Source of the DNA: Streptosporangium pseudovulgare
GTDB lineage: Bacteria; Actinomycetota; Actinomycetes; Streptosporangiales; Streptosporangiaceae
Direction: 5' to 3'
DNA: 64,000 bases
Assembly (NCBI RefSeq): GCF_014648055.1
Contig: NZ_BMQJ01000015.1
Span: 186,001-250,000 of the forward strand
Shown here: piece by piece, positions 1 through 8,171 of the stretch
How the letters are laid out: the number at the start of each line of letters is the position of its first letter
Numbering within the stretch: the first letter of the stretch is position 1
Made by a program: the position numbers and the translations under genes
The notes under the pieces: model-generated
Database searches by the model: none
Told to the model about the DNA's origin: nothing
What the model saw: only the letters and a program-made list of their open reading frames with translations

Positions 1-507
1 CAGGGCCGCCTCCTTGCGCACCCACGTCCGGGCGAAGGCCTCGTACCGCTCGTCACCGGGAAGCGCCTCCAGGGTCCTGCGCTCGGCCGGCGTCAGCGCG
101 CACCGCGCGAGCTCGTCGACCGAGGTCGTCGGCACCGCCTCCACGTCCACGCCCAGCGGCCCCTCGGCCGTCAGCGCGACCCCGACCCGGTCGCCCGAGT
201 GGGAGATCGAGACGTGCAGCGGGGGCCCGCCGGTGTGGATCCGCGGTTTTCCGTGGTTCCTGGCGCAGTCCGAGCACGACCTGTCGACCGCCACGTCCTC
301 GGGGCGGAGGCCGAGCTGGGCGCCGGCCGTGACCCGCAGCAGCCAGGCCCCGGTGAGGAAGCGGCGCAGGTCCGGCTCGCGCCGGAAGCGCGCCGCCCGC
401 TCCAGCTCGGTGGGGCTCAACACCCCGGTCAGGCCCTCGATCGTCCCCTGTCGCGGATCGGCCCACCACACGTGGCACTCGCCCGCCGACAGAACAGAAG
501 TGATCAT
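1..507 (-). CDS. Sfp-type 4'-phosphopantetheinyl transferase (partial, runs off left edge)
   Basis: The 169 codons read from an ATG at 507 (AAGGAG just upstream) stay open to base 1, so the C-terminus lies outside the window. Family signatures are in order: VSISHSGD at about residues 99-106, LGVDVE at 118-123 (Mg-binding Asp121 and Glu123) and WVRKEA at 162-167. Such enzymes move phosphopantetheine from CoA to a carrier-protein serine. In this setting it probably activates the enediyne PKS or the free carrier protein at 46175. It is the second gene of a short operon, 24 nt after the 89-residue gene and downstream of the shared promoter element at 962-1059. The family is certain; the target is inferred. 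Confidence 0.9.
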   Translation of the reverse strand, partial: MITSVLSAGECHVWWADPRQGTIEGLTGVLSPTELERAARFRREPDLRRFLTGAWLLRVTAGAQLGLRPEDVAVDRSCSDCARNHGKPRIHTGGPPLHVSISHSGDRVGVALTAEGPLGVDVEAVPTTSVDELARCALTPAERRTLEALPGDERYEAFARTWVRKEAAL

Positions 508-531
508 CGATCTTCTCCTTGTCGCAGCGTT

Positions 532-801
532 CTACTCGCGGTGACCGGCGGACAGGGCGCGGCAGGTCACCAGTTCCAGGTGACTGACCTCCGGCCTGGC
601 GAGGATCCGGACCACCTCGGCGCGGATCTGCGCGCTCGTGGCCTCCTCCTCCGCGCGTATCCGGATGACGATGTCACCGGTCGCCTGCCTGAGGTCCTTG
701 TGCCATTCCTCTGGAAGAAGCGCCAGAACCCGGATTCCGTCTACCGGAGAATTCGGTATCGGCCGCCCGTCGATATGGCGCATCGTCAACTGAACCAGCA
801 T
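532..801 (-). CDS. Conserved-looking 89-residue protein, unknown function
   Basis: A small soluble protein beginning MLVQLTMRHIDG, with an acidic, helical C-terminal half and no signal peptide or membrane segment. I chose the ATG at 801 because GAAGGA sits 9 nt before it; an upstream in-frame start at 822 lacks a good ribosome site. It is the first gene after the shared promoter element at 962-1059 and is followed 24 nt later by the phosphopantetheinyl transferase, so the two are likely co-transcribed. I do not recognise the family. The codon third-position GC bias and the tight spacing support it being real. Confidence 0.65.
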   Translation of the reverse strand: MLVQLTMRHIDGRPIPNSPVDGIRVLALLPEEWHKDLRQATGDIVIRIRAEEEATSAQIRAEVVRILARPEVSHLELVTCRALSAGHRE

Positions 802-961
802 GAGCCACGGTCCTTCTCCCATTTACCGGCCCATTGGAAGAGACCGGTTCCTCGACGTTTCCCGCCCGTCCGGATGAACGGACGCCCCAGCGAACCTCCC
901 GAATTCACCGGATGACGGCCGGGTCATCGTCCCTTCGATGTCCCCGCCGTCCGGCGTGGTC

Positions 962-1059
962 GGTGATTCGTTCTCACACCCTCAACTCTGCGATGCGGGA
1001 TGGGGCGGGACCAGGCTTCGGCGAGGCAGCAAGTTGCACGCGGGTAGCCGCATCCTGTC
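962..1059 (-). promoter_or_regulatory. Shared promoter-like element, copy A
   Basis: Read on the minus strand: GACAGGA begins at 1059, TTGCTG starts 27 nt later (1032), GCCTG 16 nt after that (1016) and TGAGAACGAATCACC 40 nt after that (976-962). Copies B, C and D keep the same 27- and 16-nt spacings, and B and C also the 40-nt one. It also shares TGCAACTTGCTGCCTC and AAGCCTGGTCC with copy B. It lies about 160 nt upstream of the 89-residue gene. It is likely a promoter plus activator site for a cluster regulator. Confidence 0.75.
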
Positions 1060-1212
1060 ACCGGCCGGCGGGCGTGACGGGGCCGTACGGGCCGCGGCGG
1101 GAGGTGCGGGTCAGCGCGCGGGCGGCGGCGGAGCGGGCCGCGGCGGGGTGGGCCGCGACGGGGCGTGCGGGGCGGTGTGGGAGCGGCGTGGGAGCGAGGC
1201 GGTGAACGCGAA

Positions 1213-1245
1213 GGAGCCGTGCCTCGGTGTTCGAGGCACGGCTCC
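1213..1245 (-). terminator. Hairpin terminator of the carboxylase gene
   Basis: A perfect 13-bp stem (GGAGCCGTGCCTC and its complement) around a 7-nt loop lies 20 nt past the stop codon of the minus-strand carboxylase beta gene. There is no clear T-tract, as is common in actinomycetes. Confidence 0.75.
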
Positions 1246-1265
1246 GGGGGTGGGCGCGGCGGACG

Positions 1266-3074
1266 TCAGAGGGGCACGTTCCCGTGCTTGCGCCGGGCCC
1301 CGGCCCTGCGCTTGTCGCGCAGCATCGCCAGCCCGCGGGCGACCGCCGACCGGGTCTCCACGGGGTCGATCACGTCGTCGACCAGTCCCCGTTCGGCGGC
1401 GTAGTACGGGTGGACGAGTTCCTCGACGTACCGGCCGAGCAGTTCCGCGCGCAGCGCGGTGGGGTCGGCCGCGGCGGCGAGGTCCTTGCGGTAGACGACG
1501 TTCACCGCGCCCTCGGCGCCCATCACGGCGATCTCGTTGGTCGGCCACGCGAGCGACAGGTCGGTGCCGATGGAGCGGGAGTCCATCACGATGTAGGCCC
1601 CGCCGTACGCCTTGCGCACGATGACCTGGACGCGGGGCACGGTGGCCTCGCAGTAGGCGTACAGCAGCTTGGCGCCGTGCCGGATGACCCCGGCGTACTC
1701 CTGGTCGGTGCCCGGCAGGAAGCCGGGCACGTCCACCAGGGTCACCAGCGGGATGCCGAAGGCATCGCAGAAACGCACGAAGCGGGCGGCCTTCTGGGAC
1801 GCGGCGACGTCCAGCACGCCGGCGAGCACCATGGGCTGGTTGCCGACCAGGCCGACCACCTCGCCGTCGATCCTGGCGAGCGCGCAGATCACGTTGGGCG
1901 CCCAGCCCTGGTGCAGTTCCAGGAAGTCACCGTCGTCCACCAGCTCGGCGATGACCAGGCGCATGTCGTAGGGCTTGTTCGGCTCGACGGGCACGATCTC
2001 GGCCAGCCGGGGCCGCGGGTCGTCGGTCGCGCCGCGGGCCGGGTACCGGGGCGGCGGTTCCTGGTTGTTGCCCGGCAGCATCGAGACGAGGTAGCGCACC
2101 TCGGCCAGGCAGCTCTCCTCGTCGTCGTGCACGAACGTGGCCACCCCCGACCGGGTGCCGTGCACCTGAGCGCCGCCGAGCTGGGCGTGGGTGACCCGCT
2201 GGCCGGTCACCACCTCCACGACGTCGGGACCCGTCAGGTAGAGCTGGGCGTTCTCGCCGGCCATGAAGGTGAAGTCGGCCAGCGCCGTGGAGTAGGCCGC
2301 GCCGCCCGCGCAGGGCCCGAGCACGACGCTGATCTGCGGGATGACCCCGGACGCCTGGACGTTGCGCTGGAAGATGCCGCCGTAGCCGTTGAGCGACATC
2401 ACCCCCTCCTGGATCCGGGCGCCGCCGCTGTCGTTCAGCCCGATGAACGGCGAGCCGGTGGCGATCGCCAGGTCCATCACCTTCTGGATCTTCAGCGCGT
2501 GCGCCTCGCCGAGCGAGCCGCCGAAGACGGTGAAGTCCTGGGCGTAGACGAACACGCGGCGGCCGTGGATCGTGCCCGATCCGGCGACCACGCCGTCGGT
2601 GTACGGGCGCTGCCGCTCCATCCTCAGGCCATGCGCCCGGTGCCGCCGGTACATGTCCACCTCGACGAACGACCCCTCGTCGAGCAGCAGGTCCAGCCGC
2701 TCGCGGGCCGTGCGCTTGCCGAGCCCGTGCTGGCGGGCGACGGCCTCGCCGTTCCCGGCGGCGATGCCGTCCCGCAGGCGGCCGTGCTCCTCGCGCAGCG
2801 CGCGCATGGAGCGGGACGCGGGCCGCGCTGACGACACGGCCGGCACGACCGGCGCGGACGGTACGGCCGGCGCGGACGGTACGGCCGGCGCGGACGGTAC
2901 GGCCGGCGCGACCAGCGCCGCCGGTACGGCCGGCGGCACGTCGTCACGGCCGCCGGCGGGCGCGGCGGGGCCCGCGGGCCGGTCGCCGGCGGGCGCCACG
3001 GGGCGGACGGCGAGGTCCTCCCTGGCGGGCGCCGGCGCCGGTATGGATACGGCGTCGAGTTCCGAGATACTCAC
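1266..3074 (-). CDS. Acyl-CoA carboxylase beta (carboxyltransferase) subunit with Pro/Ala-rich N-terminal extension
   Basis: 602 residues from a GTG at 3074 (GGGAGG upstream). Residues from about 85 on are a standard PccB/AccD-type carboxyltransferase: the acyl-CoA half has NDSGGARIQEG and GPCAGGAAYS, and the carboxybiotin half has VDVPGFLPGTDQE and KAYGGAYIVM. It would transfer CO2 from biotin to an acyl-CoA, giving a malonyl-type extender. The first 85 residues are unusual: a Pro/Ala/Val tract containing PSAPAV repeats coded by an 18-nt DNA repeat (about 2845-2930). No biotinylated alpha subunit is in the window; a possible epsilon partner is at 36272. It may supply malonyl-CoA to the enediyne PKS. 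Confidence 0.93.
   Translation of the reverse strand: MSISELDAVSIPAPAPAREDLAVRPVAPAGDRPAGPAAPAGGRDDVPPAVPAALVAPAVPSAPAVPSAPAVPSAPVVPAVSSARPASRSMRALREEHGRLRDGIAAGNGEAVARQHGLGKRTARERLDLLLDEGSFVEVDMYRRHRAHGLRMERQRPYTDGVVAGSGTIHGRRVFVYAQDFTVFGGSLGEAHALKIQKVMDLAIATGSPFIGLNDSGGARIQEGVMSLNGYGGIFQRNVQASGVIPQISVVLGPCAGGAAYSTALADFTFMAGENAQLYLTGPDVVEVVTGQRVTHAQLGGAQVHGTRSGVATFVHDDEESCLAEVRYLVSMLPGNNQEPPPRYPARGATDDPRPRLAEIVPVEPNKPYDMRLVIAELVDDGDFLELHQGWAPNVICALARIDGEVVGLVGNQPMVLAGVLDVAASQKAARFVRFCDAFGIPLVTLVDVPGFLPGTDQEYAGVIRHGAKLLYAYCEATVPRVQVIVRKAYGGAYIVMDSRSIGTDLSLAWPTNEIAVMGAEGAVNVVYRKDLAAAADPTALRAELLGRYVEELVHPYYAAERGLVDDVIDPVETRSAVARGLAMLRDKRRAGARRKHGNVPL
2845..2930. repeat. 18-nt tandem repeat inside the carboxylase gene
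   Basis: About four head-to-tail copies of a unit built from CGGCGCGGACGGTACGGC, in frame, coding the PSAPAV linker repeats. Copy number may vary between strains. Confidence 0.7.
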
Positions 3075-3147
3075 TGGAGATCCTCCCTCAGGTGTTGCAC
3101 GCGCCGGCGTGCCGGGTGACCCCGGCCGCCCGCGGCCACGTGGGGCG

Positions 3148-4323
3148 TCACCTCACGAGCGCGGGCGCCGGGTAGGCGAGGCCGGCGCGACCGGCGGGCA
3201 GGTGCCCGCTCTCGCACAGCCACCGCACCGTGTCCCCGACGGTCTCGGCCAGGGGGCGCGGGGTGATCCCGCCCGCGCCGGCGGTTCCGGCGGGGCGTCC
3301 GGCATGGGCGCAGGTGTGGATGGCGCCGTACTCGGCGGGAATGTGCCACGGCCACACCCTCTGCACCAGGTCGGCGAGCAGGCCGACCGGGATCATCGCC
3401 GCCGCGGGCAGGAAGGCCGCGGGCAGGGCGCGGCCGGTGACCTCGCGCAGCACCCGGACGTACTCCCGGGTCGTCACGTACCGGCCGGGCCCGAAGCGGC
3501 GGCCCGCCTCCGGACCACCCGGCCCGGCGGGCGCGGTGTCACACGCGGCGAGCAGGGCGGACCCGGTGGGCGCGGTGGGCCCGATGGACCCGGTGGGCGC
3601 GGTGTCCCGTACGGCGGGCGCGGCGCCCGGTGCGGTCAGCAGCCGGGCGTGCAGCGCCGCGGTGTCCCGCACATCGCCCAGCGGGAACCCGCCCACCGGC
3701 CACAGCGGCATCAGCCCGCGCAGCGCGTCGCGCAGCCTTGCCGCCTGGTCGCCCAGGTTGGGGTCGTGCGGCCCGAGCAGGGCGGGCGGGTAGGTGATCA
3801 CCACCGGGGCGCCCTCGGCCTGGTGGCGGCGGGCCACCAGCTCGGCCGCGGCCTTGGTCGCAGCGTAGGTCTCGCGCGGGCGGGCGACAGGCGACCGCTC
3901 GTCGATCGTCCCGGGCCGTGCCGGGGACGACGGGTCGCGTGAGGGCTCCGGGGCCAGGGCCACGACGGTGGAGACGTGGATGATCGGCCCGCCGGCGGCG
4001 CGCCGCGCGGCGCCGAGGACGACCTCGGTGCCGCGCTCGTTGACCCGGCGCATCCGTGCCCGCATCCTGCTGTCGAAGGAGTAGACCGACGCCGCGTGCA
4101 GCACCGCGTCGGCCCCGCGCACGGCCCCGGCCACGCTCCTCTCGTCGGTCACGTCCCCCGCCACCACGTCCACGGCCGACGGCCCGACGTGCAGGGGCGC
4201 CAGCGCGCGCTCCACCTTCGAGGGGTCGCGGACCAGCATGCGGACCCGGTGGCCCGCGCTCACCATCGCCGCGATCGAATGGGCGCCGACGAATCCGGTG
4301 CCGCCGGTGACAGTTACGAGCAT
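3148..4323 (-). CDS. NAD(P)-dependent epimerase/dehydratase (extended SDR, dihydroflavonol-reductase-like)
   Basis: 391 residues from the ATG at 4323 (GGAGAGGTGA upstream). The N-terminus MLVTVTGGTGFVGAHS is a Rossmann TGxxGxxG motif, and YAATKAAAE supplies the YxxxK catalytic pair. It likely reduces or epimerises a small ketone, aldehyde or sugar substrate. Between about residues 235 and 285 there is a low-complexity insertion of TAPTGS-type repeats, seen also as repeated DNA at about 3545-3605. It lies 73 nt upstream of the carboxylase gene on the same strand and may be co-transcribed. Substrate unknown. Confidence 0.85.
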   Translation of the reverse strand: MLVTVTGGTGFVGAHSIAAMVSAGHRVRMLVRDPSKVERALAPLHVGPSAVDVVAGDVTDERSVAGAVRGADAVLHAASVYSFDSRMRARMRRVNERGTEVVLGAARRAAGGPIIHVSTVVALAPEPSRDPSSPARPGTIDERSPVARPRETYAATKAAAELVARRHQAEGAPVVITYPPALLGPHDPNLGDQAARLRDALRGLMPLWPVGGFPLGDVRDTAALHARLLTAPGAAPAVRDTAPTGSIGPTAPTGSALLAACDTAPAGPGGPEAGRRFGPGRYVTTREYVRVLREVTGRALPAAFLPAAAMIPVGLLADLVQRVWPWHIPAEYGAIHTCAHAGRPAGTAGAGGITPRPLAETVGDTVRWLCESGHLPAGRAGLAYPAPALVR

Positions 4324-4485
4324 CGGTTCACCTCTCCCAATCCCCACCAGTCAAAGGCGGCGGGCCGTCCGGTGTCACCTCCTGTTGTGCTTGCCGCCGA
4401 ATGCGCACTTCACGGGCCGTCCGGCCCTTCCCGGAAATGCGTGGCCGATTGCTGTCGCAAGGCCCTTCTCCCGGGGCAGGGGGCT

Positions 4486-4583
4486 GGCAGGAAGTGGTAA
4501 CCGACATGCAACTTGCTGCCTCCGGCAAGCCTGGTCCGGGCCCTTCCGGGCACGCAGAGTTGATTGTGCGAGGACGACTCGCC
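4486..4583 (+). promoter_or_regulatory. Shared promoter-like element, copy B
   Basis: GGCAGGAA at 4486, TTGCTG at 4513, GCCTG at 4529 and CGAGGACGACTCGCC at 4569: the same order and 27/16/40-nt spacings as copies A and C. It ends 32 nt before the start codon of the GNTWG peptide gene, which it presumably drives. It lies in the 292-nt divergent gap with the SDR gene. Confidence 0.78.
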
Positions 4584-4615
4584 GAGGAAACGAAGAACGA
4601 GAAAGAGGCAGTGAT

Positions 4616-4888
4616 ATGAAGAACCTGACCGCCTTCCCGGTGAACTACAGGAACATCGTCAGGGGCGCCGTCGCGGTCGCCTCCGGCGCGCTGGTGCTGA
4701 CCTTCGCGGCCGGTGCCCCCGAGGCGGTGGCCGGGCAGGCCGGCGGGCGGCACGTGACGGTGCTGGCCGACGGCAACACCTGGGGCTCGGCCGCGCAGGG
4801 GGCCGGCAACACCTGGGGTGTCCTGGCCGAGGGCCCCGGCAACACCTGGGGCTCCGCCGCGCGGGGTGACGGCAACACCTGGGGCTGA
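4616..4888 (+). CDS. Small secreted peptide with four GNTWG repeats
   Basis: 90 residues from ATG 4616, preceded by GAAAGAGGCAGTGAT. The basic start MKNLTAFPVNYRNIVR, a hydrophobic core AVAVASGALVLTFAAGA and an AVA-G junction form a signal peptide ending near residue 40. The mature part of about 50 residues carries GNTWG four times, spaced 12, 12 and 12 residues, in the frame A(D/G/P)GNTWGS/V, and the protein ends exactly on the last GNTWG. It has no cysteine. It sits right behind shared promoter element B, so it is probably co-regulated with biosynthetic genes. It is too short and unlike the known enediyne apoproteins. A secreted structural, binding or modified peptide is possible; function unknown. 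Confidence 0.8.
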   Translation: MKNLTAFPVNYRNIVRGAVAVASGALVLTFAAGAPEAVAGQAGGRHVTVLADGNTWGSAAQGAGNTWGVLAEGPGNTWGSAARGDGNTWG

Positions 4889-5540
4889 CCGCCGGGCACC
4901 TCCGGCGGCGCCCAGCGGCGCGGCGCGGCGGCGCCGAAGGCGCGGAAAGGCGAAACGCGGAGAACCGGGACGGGGAAGAACCGGCGCGCGGAGAGGCGGG
5001 ACGCGGATCGTACGGGGAAGGGCCGGGCCCGCCGTGCGGGAGGAGCGGAAACCGCGAGGAGAGACGAGAAAGGTCCGGAAAGGACCGAAGAGAGCCGGGG
5101 TGACGGGCAGAATCCCCGAAGACGTCGAGCGGCGTGTCGACCCCGCCGGCACGACCTCCCCGAGAAACCCCGCCCGGAGCGGCAGGCCCGCTCAACGAAC
5201 CCTGACACCGCACCCGGCTCGCGCGGCCCCGAACGCCGCAGGCCCTCTCACACGGACCCTGATACCGCACCCCGCTCGCGCGGCCCCGGATACCGCAGGC
5301 CCTCTCACGCGACCCCCGATGACGCGGACCCCGAACGCGCGACCCCGAACGCGCGCACCCCGAACGCGCGCACCCCGACACCGCAGATCCCTGATACCGC
5401 GCACCCCGAACGCGTGGACCCCCGCGCCACGGTCCTCCCCTCCCCCACGGCCCTCCCACCGATGTCTCCACACGGCCCTCCCGCCGATGGTCTCCATCCG
5501 CGGCGGTTCCCCCGGGAGACGCCCACCCACGTCGTCGCGG
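4889..5540. other. Repeat-rich intergenic region without a supported gene
   Basis: The 650 bases between the GNTWG peptide gene and the RidA gene have several open frames, all Arg/Gly/Ser-rich and without homology I can recognise. The right part is built of tandem repeats (5203-5400). I treat it as non-coding. Confidence 0.55.
5203..5400. repeat. 57-nt and 15-nt degenerate tandem repeats
   Basis: Two adjacent 57-nt units (each with CCGCA, GCTCGCGCGGCCCCG and GCAGGCCCTCTCAC in the same order) start near 5203 and 5260. They run into shorter units built of CCCCGAACGCGCGCA, about three copies near 5330-5380. Confidence 0.65.
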
Positions 5541-5948
5541 TCAGTCGATGACCGCGACGGCCTCGATTTCGACCAGGTGGGCGGGAACGTCCAGGGCCGC
5601 GACGCCCAGCAGCGTGGCCGGCGGCACCGGGGTGACCCCCAGTTTCGCGGCCGCCCGGGTGATCCCCTCCAGGAGCAGGGGCATCTTGTCGGGGGTCCAG
5701 TCGACGACGTGGACTGTCAGCTTCGCGACGTCGTCGAATGAGCCGCCGGCCCCGGACAGGGCGGTGCCGACGTTGAGGTAGCACTGTTCGACCTGGGCCG
5801 CGAGGTCGCCCTCGCCGACCGTGACTCCGTCGGCGTCCCAGGCGACCTGCCCGGCGACGAAGACCAGCTTCGACCCGGACGCGATCGACACCTGCCGGTA
5901 GACGTCGATTTCCGGCAGTCCGCTGGGGTTCACCATGGTGATGGCCAT
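5541..5948 (-). CDS. RidA/YjgF family protein
   Basis: 135 residues from the ATG at 5948 (GAGGAG about 8 nt upstream). It matches the RidA fold throughout, with the typical FVAGQVAWDADG and an arginine-poor C-terminal VPAHLVEIEAVAVID. Family members hydrolyse enamines/imines or act as small-ligand enzymes in the cytoplasm. The usual RidA arginine (in a xxRxxV context) is replaced in the LGVAALD strand, so deaminase activity is uncertain. It is divergent from the HxlR regulator at 6091, a common target/regulator pair, and the two share the 142-nt gap with the repeated ACTGGGGAAC sites. Confidence 0.87.
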   Translation of the reverse strand: MAITMVNPSGLPEIDVYRQVSIASGSKLVFVAGQVAWDADGVTVGEGDLAAQVEQCYLNVGTALSGAGGSFDDVAKLTVHVVDWTPDKMPLLLEGITRAAAKLGVTPVPPATLLGVAALDVPAHLVEIEAVAVID

Positions 5949-6018
5949 GCCACTCGTCTCCTCGTCATGAGAGCCCGCGGGCTCACTTCCACCGGACCAC
6001 GACGCTCGTGGTCTCTTG

Positions 6019-6087
6019 CAGTTACTGGGGAACTGTAGGAGAGTGTCCGCTGACATGGAAGAACGCACTTTTCAGTGACTGGGGAAC
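6019..6087. promoter_or_regulatory. Candidate HxlR operators (two copies)
   Basis: CAGTTACTGGGGAACTG at 6019-6035 is an inverted repeat (CAGTT/AACTG) and CAGTGACTGGGGAAC recurs at 6073-6087, so ACTGGGGAAC occurs twice 54 nt apart in the gap between the divergent RidA and HxlR genes. The second copy abuts the HxlR start codon, suggesting autoregulation. Confidence 0.6.
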
Positions 6088-6090
6088 CTC

Positions 6091-6471
6091 ATGGTGACCA
6101 AGCAGTTCGAGGGCTCGCCCGCGGCCGCGGACCTGACACGCGCCGACTCTCTGGCGCGCGAGATCTTCTCGGACGTCGCCAACAAGTGGGCGTTGCTGAT
6201 CATCGAGGCCCTGGGGGAAGGCACCCTGCGCTTCAGCGAGCTGCGGAACGGCGTCGAGGGGATCAGCCACAAGATGCTCACACAGAACCTGCGCATGCTG
6301 GAGCGCAACGGCCTGGTCGAGCGGAACGTCCACCCCACCGTGCCGCCGCGGGTCGAATACACCCTCACCGAGCCAGGCCGGTCCCTGTGGGAGATGACCA
6401 ACGCGATGTGCGCCTGGACCCAGCGGTACCTCGGTCACATCGAGGCGTCCCGCCGCCGCTTCGACGCCTGA
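6091..6471 (+). CDS. HxlR-family winged-helix regulator
   Basis: 126 residues, full length for the family. The core reads DVANKWALLIIEAL, then LRFSELRNGVEGISHKML (recognition region) and VPPRVEYTLTEPGRSL (wing), as in HxlR/MarR-like dimeric redox or metabolite sensors. No cysteine near the N-terminus is seen, so a thiol switch is unlikely; the only cysteine is near residue 111. It is divergent from RidA and has two candidate operator copies between them, one overlapping its own translation start. Confidence 0.92.
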   Translation: MVTKQFEGSPAAADLTRADSLAREIFSDVANKWALLIIEALGEGTLRFSELRNGVEGISHKMLTQNLRMLERNGLVERNVHPTVPPRVEYTLTEPGRSLWEMTNAMCAWTQRYLGHIEASRRRFDA

Positions 6472-6604
6472 GCCGCTCGAAACGCCCGGGACACCTGAGA
6501 CTTCGAGGCGCCCGGGACGTCCGAGGGGTTCGAGGCGTCTGAGACGTCCGGGGCGCCCAAGCGTTCCAGGGACGCCCCCGAGGGAAGGGACGCGCGGTGG
6601 CCGG

Positions 6605-7591
6605 TCAGATCCAGTTCTCCTCCTTGGCGCGCAGCGCGGCCTGGAAGCGGTTGACCGCGCCGAGGCGGGCCATGAGGTCGGCGACGTAGCGGCGATAGGT
6701 CCGCACCGAGATGTCCAGCTCGCGGGCGGCGATCTCGTCCTTGTCGGCCGTGGCCATCACCTCCAGCACCCGCTGCTCCATCTCCGAGAGCAACGGCTGC
6801 TCGGTGGAGGGCTCGATGAACTCGCGGAGGTCGACGGCGGACTTCCACATCCCCTCGAAGTAGATCACGAGCTGGGACACCAGGCCCGGCTCCCTGACCA
6901 GCAGGGCGCCCCTGGCGCTCTCCTTGGGGTCGATCGGCACGACCGCCACGCTCCGGTCGTAGATCAGCATGCGGTCCATGGGCTGCTCGGTGATGCGCAC
7001 CTCGCCGCCGAGGCTGACCAGCTCGCGGAGGTAGGAGAGCATGAAGGCGTCTTCGAGCGCCTTGGGGTGGTACACCCCTTTTATCGACAGGCCGCGGCGC
7101 AGCGAGCGGGTGTCCAGCGGCAGCGCCGACTCGATCATCACCCGGCTGAACGGCCCGCCGGGGTGCAGGCAGAGCGTCTCCTTGTAGGAGAAGAAGGCGA
7201 GGTCGTCGAGCCGCTGGCGGACCCGGTCGGCGCCCTCGACCCGTTCGATGTCGAGGGCCGTCGCGGCGCGCTCCCCCTCCTGCTTGTCCTCCATGAAGAC
7301 CGAGATGGCGTCACGCGCCGCGAGGACGCGCAGGACCTCGGCGTTGAGCTCGTTGAGCCGCTTCTCCACCAGGCGCTCGATGCCGATCCGTGGCTCGGTG
7401 GCCACGACCCGGTGCCGGTCGTGCAGGTCGAGCAGGCCCAGCCGGCCGAGTGTCTCGGCGGTGGACTCCACGAGATCCGGATCGAGGCCCAATGCCTCGG
7501 GAACGGAGTCGACGCCCTCCCCCCGGTGCCGGAGGAAGTATCGATAGATCTCCACCGCCTCCGGCGAGATGCCGATGACGGACACGTCCAC
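6605..7591 (-). CDS. LuxR-type transcriptional regulator with TrmB-like N-terminal helix-turn-helix
   Basis: 328 residues from a GTG at 7591 (GGGAGGTGAG upstream). The N-terminal 60 residues (ISPEAVEIYRYFLRHRGEG, then LGLDPDLVESTAETLGRLGLL) look like a TrmB winged helix. The C-terminal 60 residues (EMEQRVLEVMATADKDEIAA, SVRTYRRYVADLMARLGA) are a LuxR-like HTH. The middle resembles the phospholipase-D-like sensor domain of such regulators. Its promoter probably lies in the AT-rich 7592-7703 gap. Target genes unknown; its place suggests a cluster-situated regulator. The region after its stop (6472-6604) holds degenerate CGCCCGGGAC-type repeats. Confidence 0.85.
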   Translation of the reverse strand: MDVSVIGISPEAVEIYRYFLRHRGEGVDSVPEALGLDPDLVESTAETLGRLGLLDLHDRHRVVATEPRIGIERLVEKRLNELNAEVLRVLAARDAISVFMEDKQEGERAATALDIERVEGADRVRQRLDDLAFFSYKETLCLHPGGPFSRVMIESALPLDTRSLRRGLSIKGVYHPKALEDAFMLSYLRELVSLGGEVRITEQPMDRMLIYDRSVAVVPIDPKESARGALLVREPGLVSQLVIYFEGMWKSAVDLREFIEPSTEQPLLSEMEQRVLEVMATADKDEIAARELDISVRTYRRYVADLMARLGAVNRFQAALRAKEENWI

Positions 7592-7703
7592 GGCTCACCT
7601 CCCGGCCATGCGCACCCGCCCCAAAGGCGGGCGAACCGCCCCGCCATACAGGTGCGCCTGCCTACAATCTAACAACAAAGAGATAATCAGTAAATCGGCA
7701 TAT

Positions 7704-8171
7704 CTAGCCGATGACCCCCTGATCGGCCAGGTGAGCAAGAACGCGGTCGAGGTGCGCCCGGTCCTCGGCCGCCAGGCCGCCGAGCAGCCGGTCGTGGACC
7801 GTCTCGGTCACCGGGCGCAGCACGTCGGCGAGCAGGGCGTGGCCCGCGCCGGTCAGCCGTACGGCGTAGGCGCGACGATCGGCGGGATCACGCGCGCGCT
7901 CGACCAGCCCTCTCTCCTCCAGGGCGTCGATGAGGTGGACCATGGTCGAGCGGTCCACCCCCAGGCGGCGGCCGATCTCCTGCTGGGACAGCGGGCCCGC
8001 GGCCTGCAGCAGGCCGAGCACGCCGTAGTCGCGCCAGCGCAGGCCCTCGCCCCGCAGCGCCTCCTCCGTCTCGGCGACGACCCGCCGGGCCGTCTCGTGC
8101 AGCAGCCAGCCGGTCGTCCCGGCGAGCATCTCCGTGGCGGGGGCCGAGCCTCTCGCGCCGTCCATGGTCAC
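7704..8171 (-). CDS. MarR-family regulator
   Basis: 155 residues from a GTG at 8171 (GGGAGGGG 5-7 nt upstream; an ATG two codons later is also possible). The winged helix is clear: GPLSQQEIGRRLGVDRSTMVHLIDALEERGLVERARDP then RRAYAVRLT, the usual DxRxxxVxLT wing. Such proteins repress genes for resistance or catabolism in response to phenolic or drug-like ligands. It is 135 nt downstream of the YcaO-like gene on the same strand. A role in product export or resistance is only a guess, since no efflux gene is adjacent. Confidence 0.9.
   Translation of the reverse strand: MTMDGARGSAPATEMLAGTTGWLLHETARRVVAETEEALRGEGLRWRDYGVLGLLQAAGPLSQQEIGRRLGVDRSTMVHLIDALEERGLVERARDPADRRAYAVRLTGAGHALLADVLRPVTETVHDRLLGGLAAEDRAHLDRVLAHLADQGVIG

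Larger units (their letters stand above)
802..1265. other. Intergenic region with promoter element and terminator
   Basis: No gene is supported in this 464-base stretch. It holds the minus-oriented shared promoter element (962-1059) that drives the leftward pair, and the rightmost hairpin (1213-1245) that ends the carboxylase gene. The sequence between 1060 and 1212 is GC-rich and shows nothing further. Confidence 0.6.

Noticed and set aside
4616..4888. Enediyne apoprotein (chromoprotein) gene
   Set aside because: The mature peptide is about 50 residues with no cysteines and a Trp repeat; known apoproteins are about 110 residues with two disulphides.
5203..5400. CRISPR array
   Set aside because: Units are contiguous and degenerate, without unique spacers, and there are no cas genes.
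4659..5471. 270-codon minus-strand frame across the intergenic repeats
   Set aside because: Arg/Gly low-complexity product coming from GC-rich repeats, no ribosome site, overlaps the GNTWG gene in antisense.
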